Shown: positions 41,984 to 49,770 of the stretch, piece by piece
Layout of the letters: every line of letters begins with the position of its first letter
Numbering within the stretch: position 1 is the stretch's first letter
Origin: Streptomyces sp. NBC_00335
Lineage (GTDB): Bacteria > Actinomycetota > Actinomycetes > Streptomycetales > Streptomycetaceae
Direction of reading: 5' to 3'
Assembly (NCBI RefSeq): GCF_036127095.1
Contig: NZ_CP108006.1
Location: 2,852,001-2,916,000 of the forward strand
DNA length: 64,000 nt
Translations under genes and position numbers: made by a program
The notes under the pieces: generated by a model
Databases searched by the model: none
Seen by the model: the letters and a program-made list of their open reading frames with translations, nothing else
What the model was told of the DNA's origin: nothing

Positions 41984-42853
41984 GTGACCGCGACCGTGTT
42001 TCGCATCGGTGGGGATCTGGAGGTGCGCAGGCTCGGTTTCGGGGCCATGCGCTTGGCCACGGATCCGGGTCCGGGCCGCGAGGGTTCGCTCGCGGTGGCC
42101 CGGCGGGCCGTCGAGCTGGGCGTCACGCTGATCGACACCGCCTACATGTACGGCTGGGGCGCCAACGAGGAGCTGCTGGCCGAGGCCCTGCACCCCTGTC
42201 CGGACGAGGTTCTCGTCACCACCAAGGTCGGCATCGCCCGGTCCGTCCCGTCGGGCGAGTGGACGCAGGACGCGCGGCCAGCCGCGCTGCGCGAGCAGGT
42301 CGAGCAGGCGCTGCGCCGGCTGCGCGTCGAGCGGATCGAGCTGCTCCAGCTGCACCGCATCGATCCGCGGACGCCCCTCGCCGACCAGATCGGCACGCTG
42401 CGGGACCTGCGGACCGAGGGCAAGATCGGCCGGATCGGGCTGTCGGAGGTCAGCGTCGGCGAACTCGCCGCGGCCCGGGAGATCACCGGCATCGCGAGCG
42501 TGCAGAACCGGTACAACCTGCTCGACCGCCGGCACGAGCCCGTGCTCGCGGCCTGCGAGGCGGCGGGCATCGCGTTCCTGCCCTGGGCCACCGTCGCCTG
42601 GGGGCAGTCCGGGGCGACGGCCGAGATCGCCGCCGTCGCGGCCGAGGCCGGAGCCACTCCCACGCAGGTCGCGCTCGCCTGGCTGCTCGGGCACTCGCCG
42701 GTCGTCCTCCCGATCCCGGGCACGTCCCGGATCGCCCACCTGGAGGAGAACCTCGCCGCGGAAGACCTCCGGCTGACCGAAGCCCAGCGGGCCCGCCTCG
42801 ACCGGCTGTCCGACCGGCTGTCCGACGGGTCCGGCCAGGGCGGGCAGGCGTAG
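41984..42853 (+). CDS. Aldo/keto reductase
   Basis: 289 residues, TIM-barrel NADPH-dependent oxidoreductase. Catalytic tetrad residues are in place: Asp and Tyr in DTAYMYGW, Lys in TTKVG, and His in LLQLHRID. Cofactor-binding end LPIPGTSRIAHLEENL. GTG start with GGGAGGGAG about 8 nt upstream. Bounded by terminators on both sides, so monocistronic. Substrate unknown. Confidence 0.92.
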   Translation: MTATVFRIGGDLEVRRLGFGAMRLATDPGPGREGSLAVARRAVELGVTLIDTAYMYGWGANEELLAEALHPCPDEVLVTTKVGIARSVPSGEWTQDARPAALREQVEQALRRLRVERIELLQLHRIDPRTPLADQIGTLRDLRTEGKIGRIGLSEVSVGELAAAREITGIASVQNRYNLLDRRHEPVLAACEAAGIAFLPWATVAWGQSGATAEIAAVAAEAGATPTQVALAWLLGHSPVVLPIPGTSRIAHLEENLAAEDLRLTEAQRARLDRLSDRLSDGSGQGGQA

Positions 42854-42858
42854 ACCGG

Positions 42859-42888
42859 CGAAGGCCCCCGCCGGAGCGGGGGCCTTCG
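42859..42888. terminator. Terminator between AKR and nudC
   Basis: 13-bp arms CGAAGGCCCCCGC and GCGGGGGCCTTCG (loop CGGA) between convergent genes. Confidence 0.85.
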
Positions 42889-42914
42889 TACGTGTGCGGG
42901 GGTGGCGGCGCGGG

Positions 42915-43859
42915 TCAGGCGCTCGCGGCGACCGGCTTCGGGAGCGGCTTGCCGTACCAGAGCTCGACCAGGCGGGCCGCGATGGAGATGCCCGCCGGCG
43001 GGAGGACCTCGCCGGACTCGATCGCCGTGCGCAGGTCGTCGCGGGAGAACCAGCGGGCCTCCTGGATCTCGTCCCCGTCGACCTCGATGTCGAAGGTGAC
43101 GGCGCGCGCCGTGAAGCCCAGCATCAAGCTGTACGGGAACGGCCAGGGCTGGCTGGCGATGTAGTCGACCTCGCCGACCTTGACGCCCGCTTCCTCCCAC
43201 ACCTCGCGGATGACCGACTGCTCGATCGACTCGCCCGGCTCCACGAACCCCGCGAGGGTGGAGAAGCGGCCCTCGGGCCAGTGCACCTGGCGGCCCAGCA
43301 GCGCGCGGTCCTGGTCGTCCGTGACCAGCATGATCACGGCCGGGTCGGTGCGCGGGTAGTGCTCGGCCCCGCAGCCCGGGCAGCGGCGGATGTGCCCGGC
43401 CGCGGCGACCACCGTGCGCTCGCCGCAGCGGGAGCAGAAGCGGTGCATGCGCTGCCAGTTCTCCAGCGCCACCGCGTGCACCATCAGCCCGGCGTCCCGC
43501 GCGGAGAGCAGCATTCCGGCCTCGCGCAGGCCGGCCGGGCGGGCCGACTGGTCCATCCGGCCGGGCAGCGAGTCCTTCTGCAGCGCGAAGTACCGTACGC
43601 CGTCCTCGTCGGTCCCCAGGAAGTACCGGTGGGTCTCGGTGACCGGGGCCTCGAAGGCCGGGGTCATCACGATCGCGGTGCCGCCGTCGGGGGTGTCGTC
43701 GATCAGGACCTGGCCGCCCGAGACCACGAAGACGCGGGTGCTGGGGTGGCTCCACGCCGCGGCGAGCCACGCCTCGTCGAGGCGGTGGTGCGCGGCGCGG
43801 TCGATTCCACTGGGCGCGGCCAGCGAGATCGGACGCTCGGACTCGGTATGGGTGCTCAC
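42915..43859 (-). CDS. nudC: NAD(+) diphosphatase / RNA deNADding NUDIX enzyme
   Basis: Hydrolyses NADH to NMNH and AMP, and removes NAD caps from RNA. 314 residues: zinc ribbon CSRCG...CPGCG in the middle, canonical Nudix box GFVEPGES...REVWEEAGV, and the NudC-specific SQPWPFPYS motif after it. GTG 43859 (V-S-T-H) has GGAAG about 7 nt upstream; TTG 43871 is an alternative. Same neighbourhood as mycobacterial nudC beside mrx1 and uvrD2. Confidence 0.93.
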   Translation of the reverse strand: MSTHTESERPISLAAPSGIDRAAHHRLDEAWLAAAWSHPSTRVFVVSGGQVLIDDTPDGGTAIVMTPAFEAPVTETHRYFLGTDEDGVRYFALQKDSLPGRMDQSARPAGLREAGMLLSARDAGLMVHAVALENWQRMHRFCSRCGERTVVAAAGHIRRCPGCGAEHYPRTDPAVIMLVTDDQDRALLGRQVHWPEGRFSTLAGFVEPGESIEQSVIREVWEEAGVKVGEVDYIASQPWPFPYSLMLGFTARAVTFDIEVDGDEIQEARWFSRDDLRTAIESGEVLPPAGISIAARLVELWYGKPLPKPVAASA

Positions 43860-43965
43860 AGGTACTTCCAACTCCCCCGGTGGTGGGACACAGGCAGGCT
43901 CAGCAGGACGGACGGGTGTGCGGTGACGCGTGGGGCTTATGTGGCGCGTGTGGCGCGTGGCGTCG

Positions 43966-45375
43966 TCAAGCGGACGCCGGCTTCCAGTGGGCGGCCAGGT
44001 CGCCCCAGAGGTAGGCGGCCGTCTCGACGCCCTTGGTGAGCAGGGCGAGCTCGACCTTCTCGTTCGGCGAGTGCCAGCCGTCGGAGGGTACGGAGATCCC
44101 GAGGAAGAGGACGGGGGCGTTCAGCACGTCCTGGAGGTCGGCCGCCGGCCCCGAGCCGCCTTCGCGGGTGAAGCGGACCTTCTGGCCGAAGGCCCTGCTC
44201 ATGGCCCGAACGACCGACTGCAGCGCCGGGTGGTCCAGCGGGGTCAGGCACGGCCGGGTCGGGGCGCCGAAGGTGATGGCGTGCCGGATTCCGGCCGGGA
44301 CGCGCTCCGCGACCCAGGCCGTGACGGCCGTCTCGACCTCGTACGGATCCTGCCCGGAGACCAGGCGGAATGACAGCTTCAGGTGCGCGGAGGCGGGCAC
44401 GATGGTCTTGCCGCCGGGTCCCTGGTAGCCGCCGCCGATGCCGTTGACCTCGGCGGTCGGGCGGGCCCAGACGCGCTCCAGCGTGGAGTAGCCGGCCTCG
44501 CCCGAGGCCGCGTACGACTTGGCCGTACGGAGCCACTCGCTCTCGTCGAAGGGGAGCTCGGCGATCAGCGCCCGCTCCGCGTCCGTGAGCTCGGCGATGT
44601 TGTCGTAGAAGCCGGGGATCGTGACCCGCTCGTCCTCGTCGTGCAGGGCCGCGACGAGGCGGGCGGCGACGGTGGCCGGATTCGGCACGGCGCCGCCGAA
44701 GGCACCCGAGTGGATGTCCTGGTCGGGGCCGAACAGGTCGATCTCGCAGTCGGCGACACCGCGCATGCCGGTGCAGACGGTGGGCGTGGTCTCGGACCAC
44801 ATGCCGGTGTCGGAGACGATCACGACGTCGGCGGCGAGGCGGGCCGCCTCGCGCTCCACGAGGGCGCGGAAGTGCGGGGAACCCGACTCCTCCTCGCCCT
44901 CGATGATCAGCTTGAGGTTCACGGCGGGGGCGGACGCGCCGGTCGCGGCGAGGTGGGCCCGGACGCCGAGGGTGTGGAAGAAGACCTGGCCCTTGTCGTC
45001 GGCGGCGCCGCGACCGTACATCCGGCCGTCCTTGATCACCGGCTCGAACGGGTCGGTGTGCCAGCCGTCCGCGAGGGCGGCGGGCTGCACGTCGTGGTGC
45101 CCGTAGACGAGGACGGTGGGGGCGGCGGGGTCCTCGCTCGGCCATTCGGCGAAGACGGCGGGGGCGCCTTCCGTCTGCCAGACCTCGGTGACCGGGAAAC
45201 CGGTCTCCTTGAGCTTCGCGGCCAGCCAGTCCGCGCTGCGCCGTACGTCATCCGCGTGCTCGGGCTGGGCCGAGACCGAGGGGATGCGCAGCCAGTCGGC
45301 GAGGTCGTCGAGGAAGGCCGCGCGGTGGGTGTCGATGTACGTGCGGACGACGCTGTCCGCCGGGGTGTCGCTCAT
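43966..45375 (-). CDS. M20-family dipeptidase
   Basis: 469 residues. Dinuclear-zinc exopeptidase of the M20 carnosinase/CNDP type. First metal His-x-Asp in YGHHDVQP, bridging Asp in GRGAADDKGQ, catalytic Glu-Glu in IEGEEESGS, Asp in VSDTGMW, and downstream His in DGWHSPNEKVE. The lid domain starts at DIHSGAFGGAVPNP. No signal peptide. ATG 45375 begins 10 bp after the adnB stop, so it is probably co-transcribed with adnAB. Confidence 0.93.
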   Translation of the reverse strand: MSDTPADSVVRTYIDTHRAAFLDDLADWLRIPSVSAQPEHADDVRRSADWLAAKLKETGFPVTEVWQTEGAPAVFAEWPSEDPAAPTVLVYGHHDVQPAALADGWHTDPFEPVIKDGRMYGRGAADDKGQVFFHTLGVRAHLAATGASAPAVNLKLIIEGEEESGSPHFRALVEREAARLAADVVIVSDTGMWSETTPTVCTGMRGVADCEIDLFGPDQDIHSGAFGGAVPNPATVAARLVAALHDEDERVTIPGFYDNIAELTDAERALIAELPFDESEWLRTAKSYAASGEAGYSTLERVWARPTAEVNGIGGGYQGPGGKTIVPASAHLKLSFRLVSGQDPYEVETAVTAWVAERVPAGIRHAITFGAPTRPCLTPLDHPALQSVVRAMSRAFGQKVRFTREGGSGPAADLQDVLNAPVLFLGISVPSDGWHSPNEKVELALLTKGVETAAYLWGDLAAHWKPASA

Positions 45376-45385
45376 GCCCCCGAGC

Positions 45386-48300
45386 CTAGCCTTCCGTTCG
45401 ATGGTCACTTTCCGTGTCCGTTTTGCCTTGGAGGATCTGCTCAAGACGCGCGCGGCCGGGGAGGTTCCGGGGGCGGATCACGCGGCCGCTGCGGACGTGC
45501 AGGAACACTGCCGCGACCTCGGCGAGGGGGGTGTTCGTGGCCTCCGCCCAGGCCAGGCGGTAGACGGCCAGCTGGAGGGGGTCGGCCTCGGTGGTGCGGC
45601 CGGTCTTCCAGTCGACGATCTCGTAGCCGCCGTCTTCCTCGTTGCGGTACACGGCGTCGATCCGGCCCCGGATCACCCGGCCGGCGAGGGTGATCTGGAC
45701 CGGGACCTCCATGCGGTACGGGGTCCGGTCGGCGTACGCGCTCCGCTCGAAGGCCGCCTTGAGGGAGTCGAGGTCCGCCTCGTCGGCGATGTCCTGGTCG
45801 GAACCGTCCCCTCCTGGGGGCTGGGCTCCGGGGAGGTCCGTGAGGGGGTCGAGGACGTCGAGGTGGGGCAGCGGGAGCTCCTCGAAGCGGGACTCCACCC
45901 AGGCGTGGAACCGGGTGCCCTGGCGGGCGGCGGGCTGCGGGGGCTTGGGCATGGGGCGGGCAAGGTCGCGTACGAAGCCCTGCTCGTCGGAGGCGAGGCG
46001 GAGCAGTTGGCTGGCGGAGAGCGCGGAGGGGAGCTCCACGTCGCGGACGGCCTCGCGGGCGCGGCGGAGTTCGCCCTCCAGGGCGTCGAGGTCGCGGTCC
46101 CAGGAGGCGATGGCCCTCGCGTCCTCGGGGGTGAGGGGGCCGGGGCCGGCCGCTTGCCACGAGTCGTCACCGGAGCCGGGTGTCGCGGGGCGGGGCCTGG
46201 CCTGGGCCCGGTCACCGGCCCTGGGCTCGGCCTCGTCCTGCGGCCACAGGTCGTCGGCCTCCGGCCACAGGTCGTCGTCGCCGGGCGCGGACGGGCGCGG
46301 GCGCGGGCGGGTGTGGGCCAGGTCGTCGGCCTCCGGCCACAGGTCGTCGTCGCCGGGCGCGGACGGGCGCGGGCGCGGCCGGGTGTGGGCCACGTCGTCG
46401 GCCTCCGGCCACAGGTCGTCGTCGCCGGGCGCGGACGGGCGCGGGCGCGGCCGGGTGTGGGCCACGTCGTCGGCCTCCGGCCACAGGTCATCGTCGCCGG
46501 GTGCGGACGGGCGCGGGCGCGGCCGGGCTCCGGTCAGGTCCTCGGCCTCCGGCCACAGGTCGTCGGCATCGGGCGCGGCCGGGTGCGGGTGGGGTACGGG
46601 CGCGTCGGTGTGCGGCGGCCACGGGGCGTCGGGGGTCGGGGGGGCTTCTTCTTCCCCCACCCCGCCCCTTCCCGAAACCGGGGCTGTGCCCCGGACCCCC
46701 TGCGGGGTTCCGCCTGCGGCGGCGGGCACGGCCGTGCCCCGGCCTGCCCCGGCCTGCGGCCGGCCCGCGTCCGCTGCGGTCGGTTCGTCAGCCGGGTGCG
46801 GCTGCGGGCCGTCCGCCGCTGTGGCTCCGCCGGACGGGGCCTGCCACGGGAGGGCCGTGCCCTCGGACTCGTCGACCGGGTCCGGCCTCGGGACGGCCGT
46901 GGCCTCAGGCTCGCCGGTCCGGTCCCGCCGCCGGGCGTCCGCCGCTGCGGCTCCGTGGACCGGGTCCGGCCAGGGGACGGTCGTGGTCTCGGGGGTGTCG
47001 GACGGGTCCGGCCACGGGGGCTCCTCGTCGTAGGCGGGGTCTTCGCAGTGCGGGGGCCAGAGGTAGGGGTCCTCCGGGGAGGTTGGGAGGGGCTGGGGGG
47101 AGCGGTCCTCCGGGTTGTTCGCGGCGGCATGGCGCGTCGGGTGGAGGTAGGACTCGACCAGGGCGGCTGCTTCGCGGCGCAGGGTGAGGGAGGCGGGGTC
47201 CAGGGGGAGGGGCCAGGAGTGGTCCGGGGTGGAGTCCGTGGACAGGGACGGGTTTTCCGCGTCCGGGGCGGGGGCGTCGGCCCAGGCTTCGATCTCGCCG
47301 TGGCCCGCGGCGCAGTGTTCGTACAGGGCGGTGAGGAAGGAGGACGGGCCGCGGGGCTTCTTCTGGGTCGGGCCCCACCAGTGGCCCGAGGCCAGGAGGA
47401 GCGAGCGCGGGCGGGTGAAGGTGACGTAGCCGAGGCGGAGTTCCTCGACGGCCTTGTGGGACTTGAGGGCCGACTTGAAGGCGCGCAGGCCCGGCGAGGT
47501 CCATTCCGGGGTGGGCGGGAGGGTCGGCGCGTCCCCGCGCAGGGCGTACGGGAGGACCTTCGCGTACGAGGTCCAGGCCTCCGGGGCCTTCTCCTTCGGG
47601 AACGAGCCCGCGGAGAGGTCGGGGACCACCACCACGTCCCATTCCAGGCCCTTGGACTTGTGGGCCGTCAGGACCTTGACCGTGTTCTCGCCGCCCGGGA
47701 GGGCGTGGTCCAGGCCCTTCTCGTACTGGGCCGCCGTGCGCAGGAAGGCCAGGAAGGCCAGGAGGGAGGCTTCGCCGTCCAGGGAGGCGAAGCCGGCCGC
47801 CACGTCCATGAAGCTCGACAGGGTCTCCCGGCGGCGGGCCGCCAGCGCGTGCGGGGACGAGGCCAGCTCCACGTCGAGGCCGGTCGCCGACAGGACCCGG
47901 TGCAGGACGTCCATCAGCGGGTCCGCGAGGGAACGCCGCAGGTCGCGGAGTTCCTGGGCGAGGTGCGCGAAGCGGACCCGGGCTGCGGCGGAGAAGGGCA
48001 GCTGGTCGGGGGCGGACTGGCCCGCGCCGTCCAGGAAGGTTTCCAGGGCGTCGGCCAGCGACACGATCTCCGCCGGGTCCACGCCCTCCACCGCCGCCGC
48101 GAGGCGGTCGTCGTCGGAGGAAGAGGAGGAGCGTGAGATCAGGGTGCGGGCGCGGCGGCCCAGCAGGGCCAGGTCGCGGGCGCCGATCCGCCAGCGCGGC
48201 CCGATGAGCAGCCGGACGAGCGCGGCGTTGGCTCCCGGGTCCTGGAGGACCTCGCAGACGGCGACGAGGTCGGCGACCTCCGGGAGGTGGAGCAGGCCGG

Positions 48301-49690
48301 ACAGGCCGACCACTTCCACCGGGACGTCCCGCTCGACGAGGACCGCCTGGATCCGCGCGAAGTCCCCGCCCGAGCGGCACAGTACGGCGATCTCGCGCGG
48401 TTCCGTGCCCGTACGGACCAGGTGCGCGATGGAGTCCCCGATCCAGTCGAGCTCCTGGGCGTGGGTCTCCAGCAGGGCGCACCGGACGGAGCCGTCGCGC
48501 TCCGCGCCCGGTGCGGGGCGCAGGGCCTCGACCCCCTCGTGCATGGCGCGCAGCGGGGTGGCGAGGTCGTTGGCCAGGTCCAGGAGGCGGCCGCCGCTGC
48601 GCCGGTTCTCGCTGAGGGAGAAGCGGGTGGCGGGGCTGCCGTCGGCGTACGGGAAGTGCTCGGGGAAGTCGTCGAGGTTGGCCACGGAGGCGCCGCGCCA
48701 GCCGTAGATGGCCTGGCAGGGGTCGCCGACGGCGGTCACCGCGTGCCCGGTGCCGCCGCCGAACAGCCCGGACAGCAGCAGCCGCTGCGCGACCGAGGTG
48801 TCCTGGTACTCGTCGAGCAGGACGACGCGGAACTCCTCGCGCAGCAGGACCCCGACCTCGGGCCGGGTGGTGGCGAGCTGCGCGGAGAGGGCTATCTGAT
48901 CGCCGAAGTCCAGGAGGTCGCGGGAGTGTTTGGCGGCGCGGTAGCGGGAGACGAGCTCCAGGAGCTCCAGGCGGCCTCGGATCGCCTCGGGAACCTTGCG
49001 CAGGTCCTCGTTGCTGAGCTTGACGTCCGCGAGGGCGGAGAGCAGCTCCGTGTCGTACGCACGCAGCCGCTCCGGCGTTACGAGGTGTTCGGAGAGCTCC
49101 CCGTCGAGCGCGAGCAGGTCGCTGACCAGGTCGGGAACGGATTTGGTGAGGGCCGGGTAGGGCCCGGGGGCCTCGCGCAGGACGCGGGCGGCGAGCTGGA
49201 AGCGGGTGGCGTCGGCGAGCAGCCGGGCGCTGGGCTCCAGCCCGATGCGCAGGCCGTGGTCCTTGAGGAGCTGTCCGGCGAAGGCGTGGTACGTGGAGAT
49301 GCGCGGCTCGCCGCCCGCGGTGTCGGCCTCGGCCGGGGAGGGGTCCGGATCGGTGATCCCGGCCCGCGCGAGGGCGGTCCGTACCCGCTCGGCGAGCTCG
49401 CCGGCGGCCTTGTTGGTGAAGGTCAGCCCGAGGACCTGCTCGGGTGCGACGGCGCCGGTGCCGACCAGCCAGACCACGCGGGCGGCCATGACGGTGGTCT
49501 TGCCGGAGCCGGCTCCGGCCACGATGACCTGCGGGGCGGGCGGGGCGGTGACGCAGGCCATCTGTTCGGGCGTGAAGGGGATCCCCAGGAGCTCCTTGAG
49601 CTGCTCGGGATCGGTGAGGGCCGCTGCCCGCGGCGCTGTGGCGGGCGGGGCAGGCTGCGGGGACGGCGGGACGGACGGACGCGCGGACAC
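45386..49690 (-). CDS. adnB: AdnB helicase-nuclease subunit
   Basis: Partner of AdnA in the actinobacterial end-resection machine replacing RecBCD/AddAB. 1434 residues, longer than the roughly 1100 of mycobacterial AdnB because of an inserted linker. UvrD-type motor: Walker A GAGSGKTT (about 58), DEYQDTS (about 291), QAIYGWRGA, LTAHKSKGLEWD. Linker about 863-1180 is Pro/Asp/Ala-rich and contains four to five 24-residue tandem repeats. C-terminal RecB-family nuclease with DWKTG (about 1360) and Q-L-x-x-Y. GTG 49690 lacks a good ribosome site; it lies 80 bp after adnA. Confidence 0.93.
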   Translation of the reverse strand: MSARPSVPPSPQPAPPATAPRAAALTDPEQLKELLGIPFTPEQMACVTAPPAPQVIVAGAGSGKTTVMAARVVWLVGTGAVAPEQVLGLTFTNKAAGELAERVRTALARAGITDPDPSPAEADTAGGEPRISTYHAFAGQLLKDHGLRIGLEPSARLLADATRFQLAARVLREAPGPYPALTKSVPDLVSDLLALDGELSEHLVTPERLRAYDTELLSALADVKLSNEDLRKVPEAIRGRLELLELVSRYRAAKHSRDLLDFGDQIALSAQLATTRPEVGVLLREEFRVVLLDEYQDTSVAQRLLLSGLFGGGTGHAVTAVGDPCQAIYGWRGASVANLDDFPEHFPYADGSPATRFSLSENRRSGGRLLDLANDLATPLRAMHEGVEALRPAPGAERDGSVRCALLETHAQELDWIGDSIAHLVRTGTEPREIAVLCRSGGDFARIQAVLVERDVPVEVVGLSGLLHLPEVADLVAVCEVLQDPGANAALVRLLIGPRWRIGARDLALLGRRARTLISRSSSSSDDDRLAAAVEGVDPAEIVSLADALETFLDGAGQSAPDQLPFSAAARVRFAHLAQELRDLRRSLADPLMDVLHRVLSATGLDVELASSPHALAARRRETLSSFMDVAAGFASLDGEASLLAFLAFLRTAAQYEKGLDHALPGGENTVKVLTAHKSKGLEWDVVVVPDLSAGSFPKEKAPEAWTSYAKVLPYALRGDAPTLPPTPEWTSPGLRAFKSALKSHKAVEELRLGYVTFTRPRSLLLASGHWWGPTQKKPRGPSSFLTALYEHCAAGHGEIEAWADAPAPDAENPSLSTDSTPDHSWPLPLDPASLTLRREAAALVESYLHPTRHAAANNPEDRSPQPLPTSPEDPYLWPPHCEDPAYDEEPPWPDPSDTPETTTVPWPDPVHGAAAADARRRDRTGEPEATAVPRPDPVDESEGTALPWQAPSGGATAADGPQPHPADEPTAADAGRPQAGAGRGTAVPAAAGGTPQGVRGTAPVSGRGGVGEEEAPPTPDAPWPPHTDAPVPHPHPAAPDADDLWPEAEDLTGARPRPRPSAPGDDDLWPEADDVAHTRPRPRPSAPGDDDLWPEADDVAHTRPRPRPSAPGDDDLWPEADDLAHTRPRPRPSAPGDDDLWPEADDLWPQDEAEPRAGDRAQARPRPATPGSGDDSWQAAGPGPLTPEDARAIASWDRDLDALEGELRRAREAVRDVELPSALSASQLLRLASDEQGFVRDLARPMPKPPQPAARQGTRFHAWVESRFEELPLPHLDVLDPLTDLPGAQPPGGDGSDQDIADEADLDSLKAAFERSAYADRTPYRMEVPVQITLAGRVIRGRIDAVYRNEEDGGYEIVDWKTGRTTEADPLQLAVYRLAWAEATNTPLAEVAAVFLHVRSGRVIRPRNLPGRARLEQILQGKTDTESDHRTEG
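46258..46565. repeat. 72-bp in-frame tandem repeat in adnB
   Basis: Units begin at 46258, 46330, 46402, 46474 and 46546 (last partial), each with CCTCCGGCCACAGGTCGTCG near its start. They are almost identical, pointing to recent expansion. They encode RPRPRPSAPGDDDLWPEADD units in the linker between motor and nuclease. Confidence 0.92.
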
Positions 49691-49770
49691 GTAAAAAGGC
49701 TAGCCGCACGCACCGACAGTCCCCGCCGCGCCGGCCGTGGCACCGGTCGGCCCCGTGGCCGCCGCGCGGC

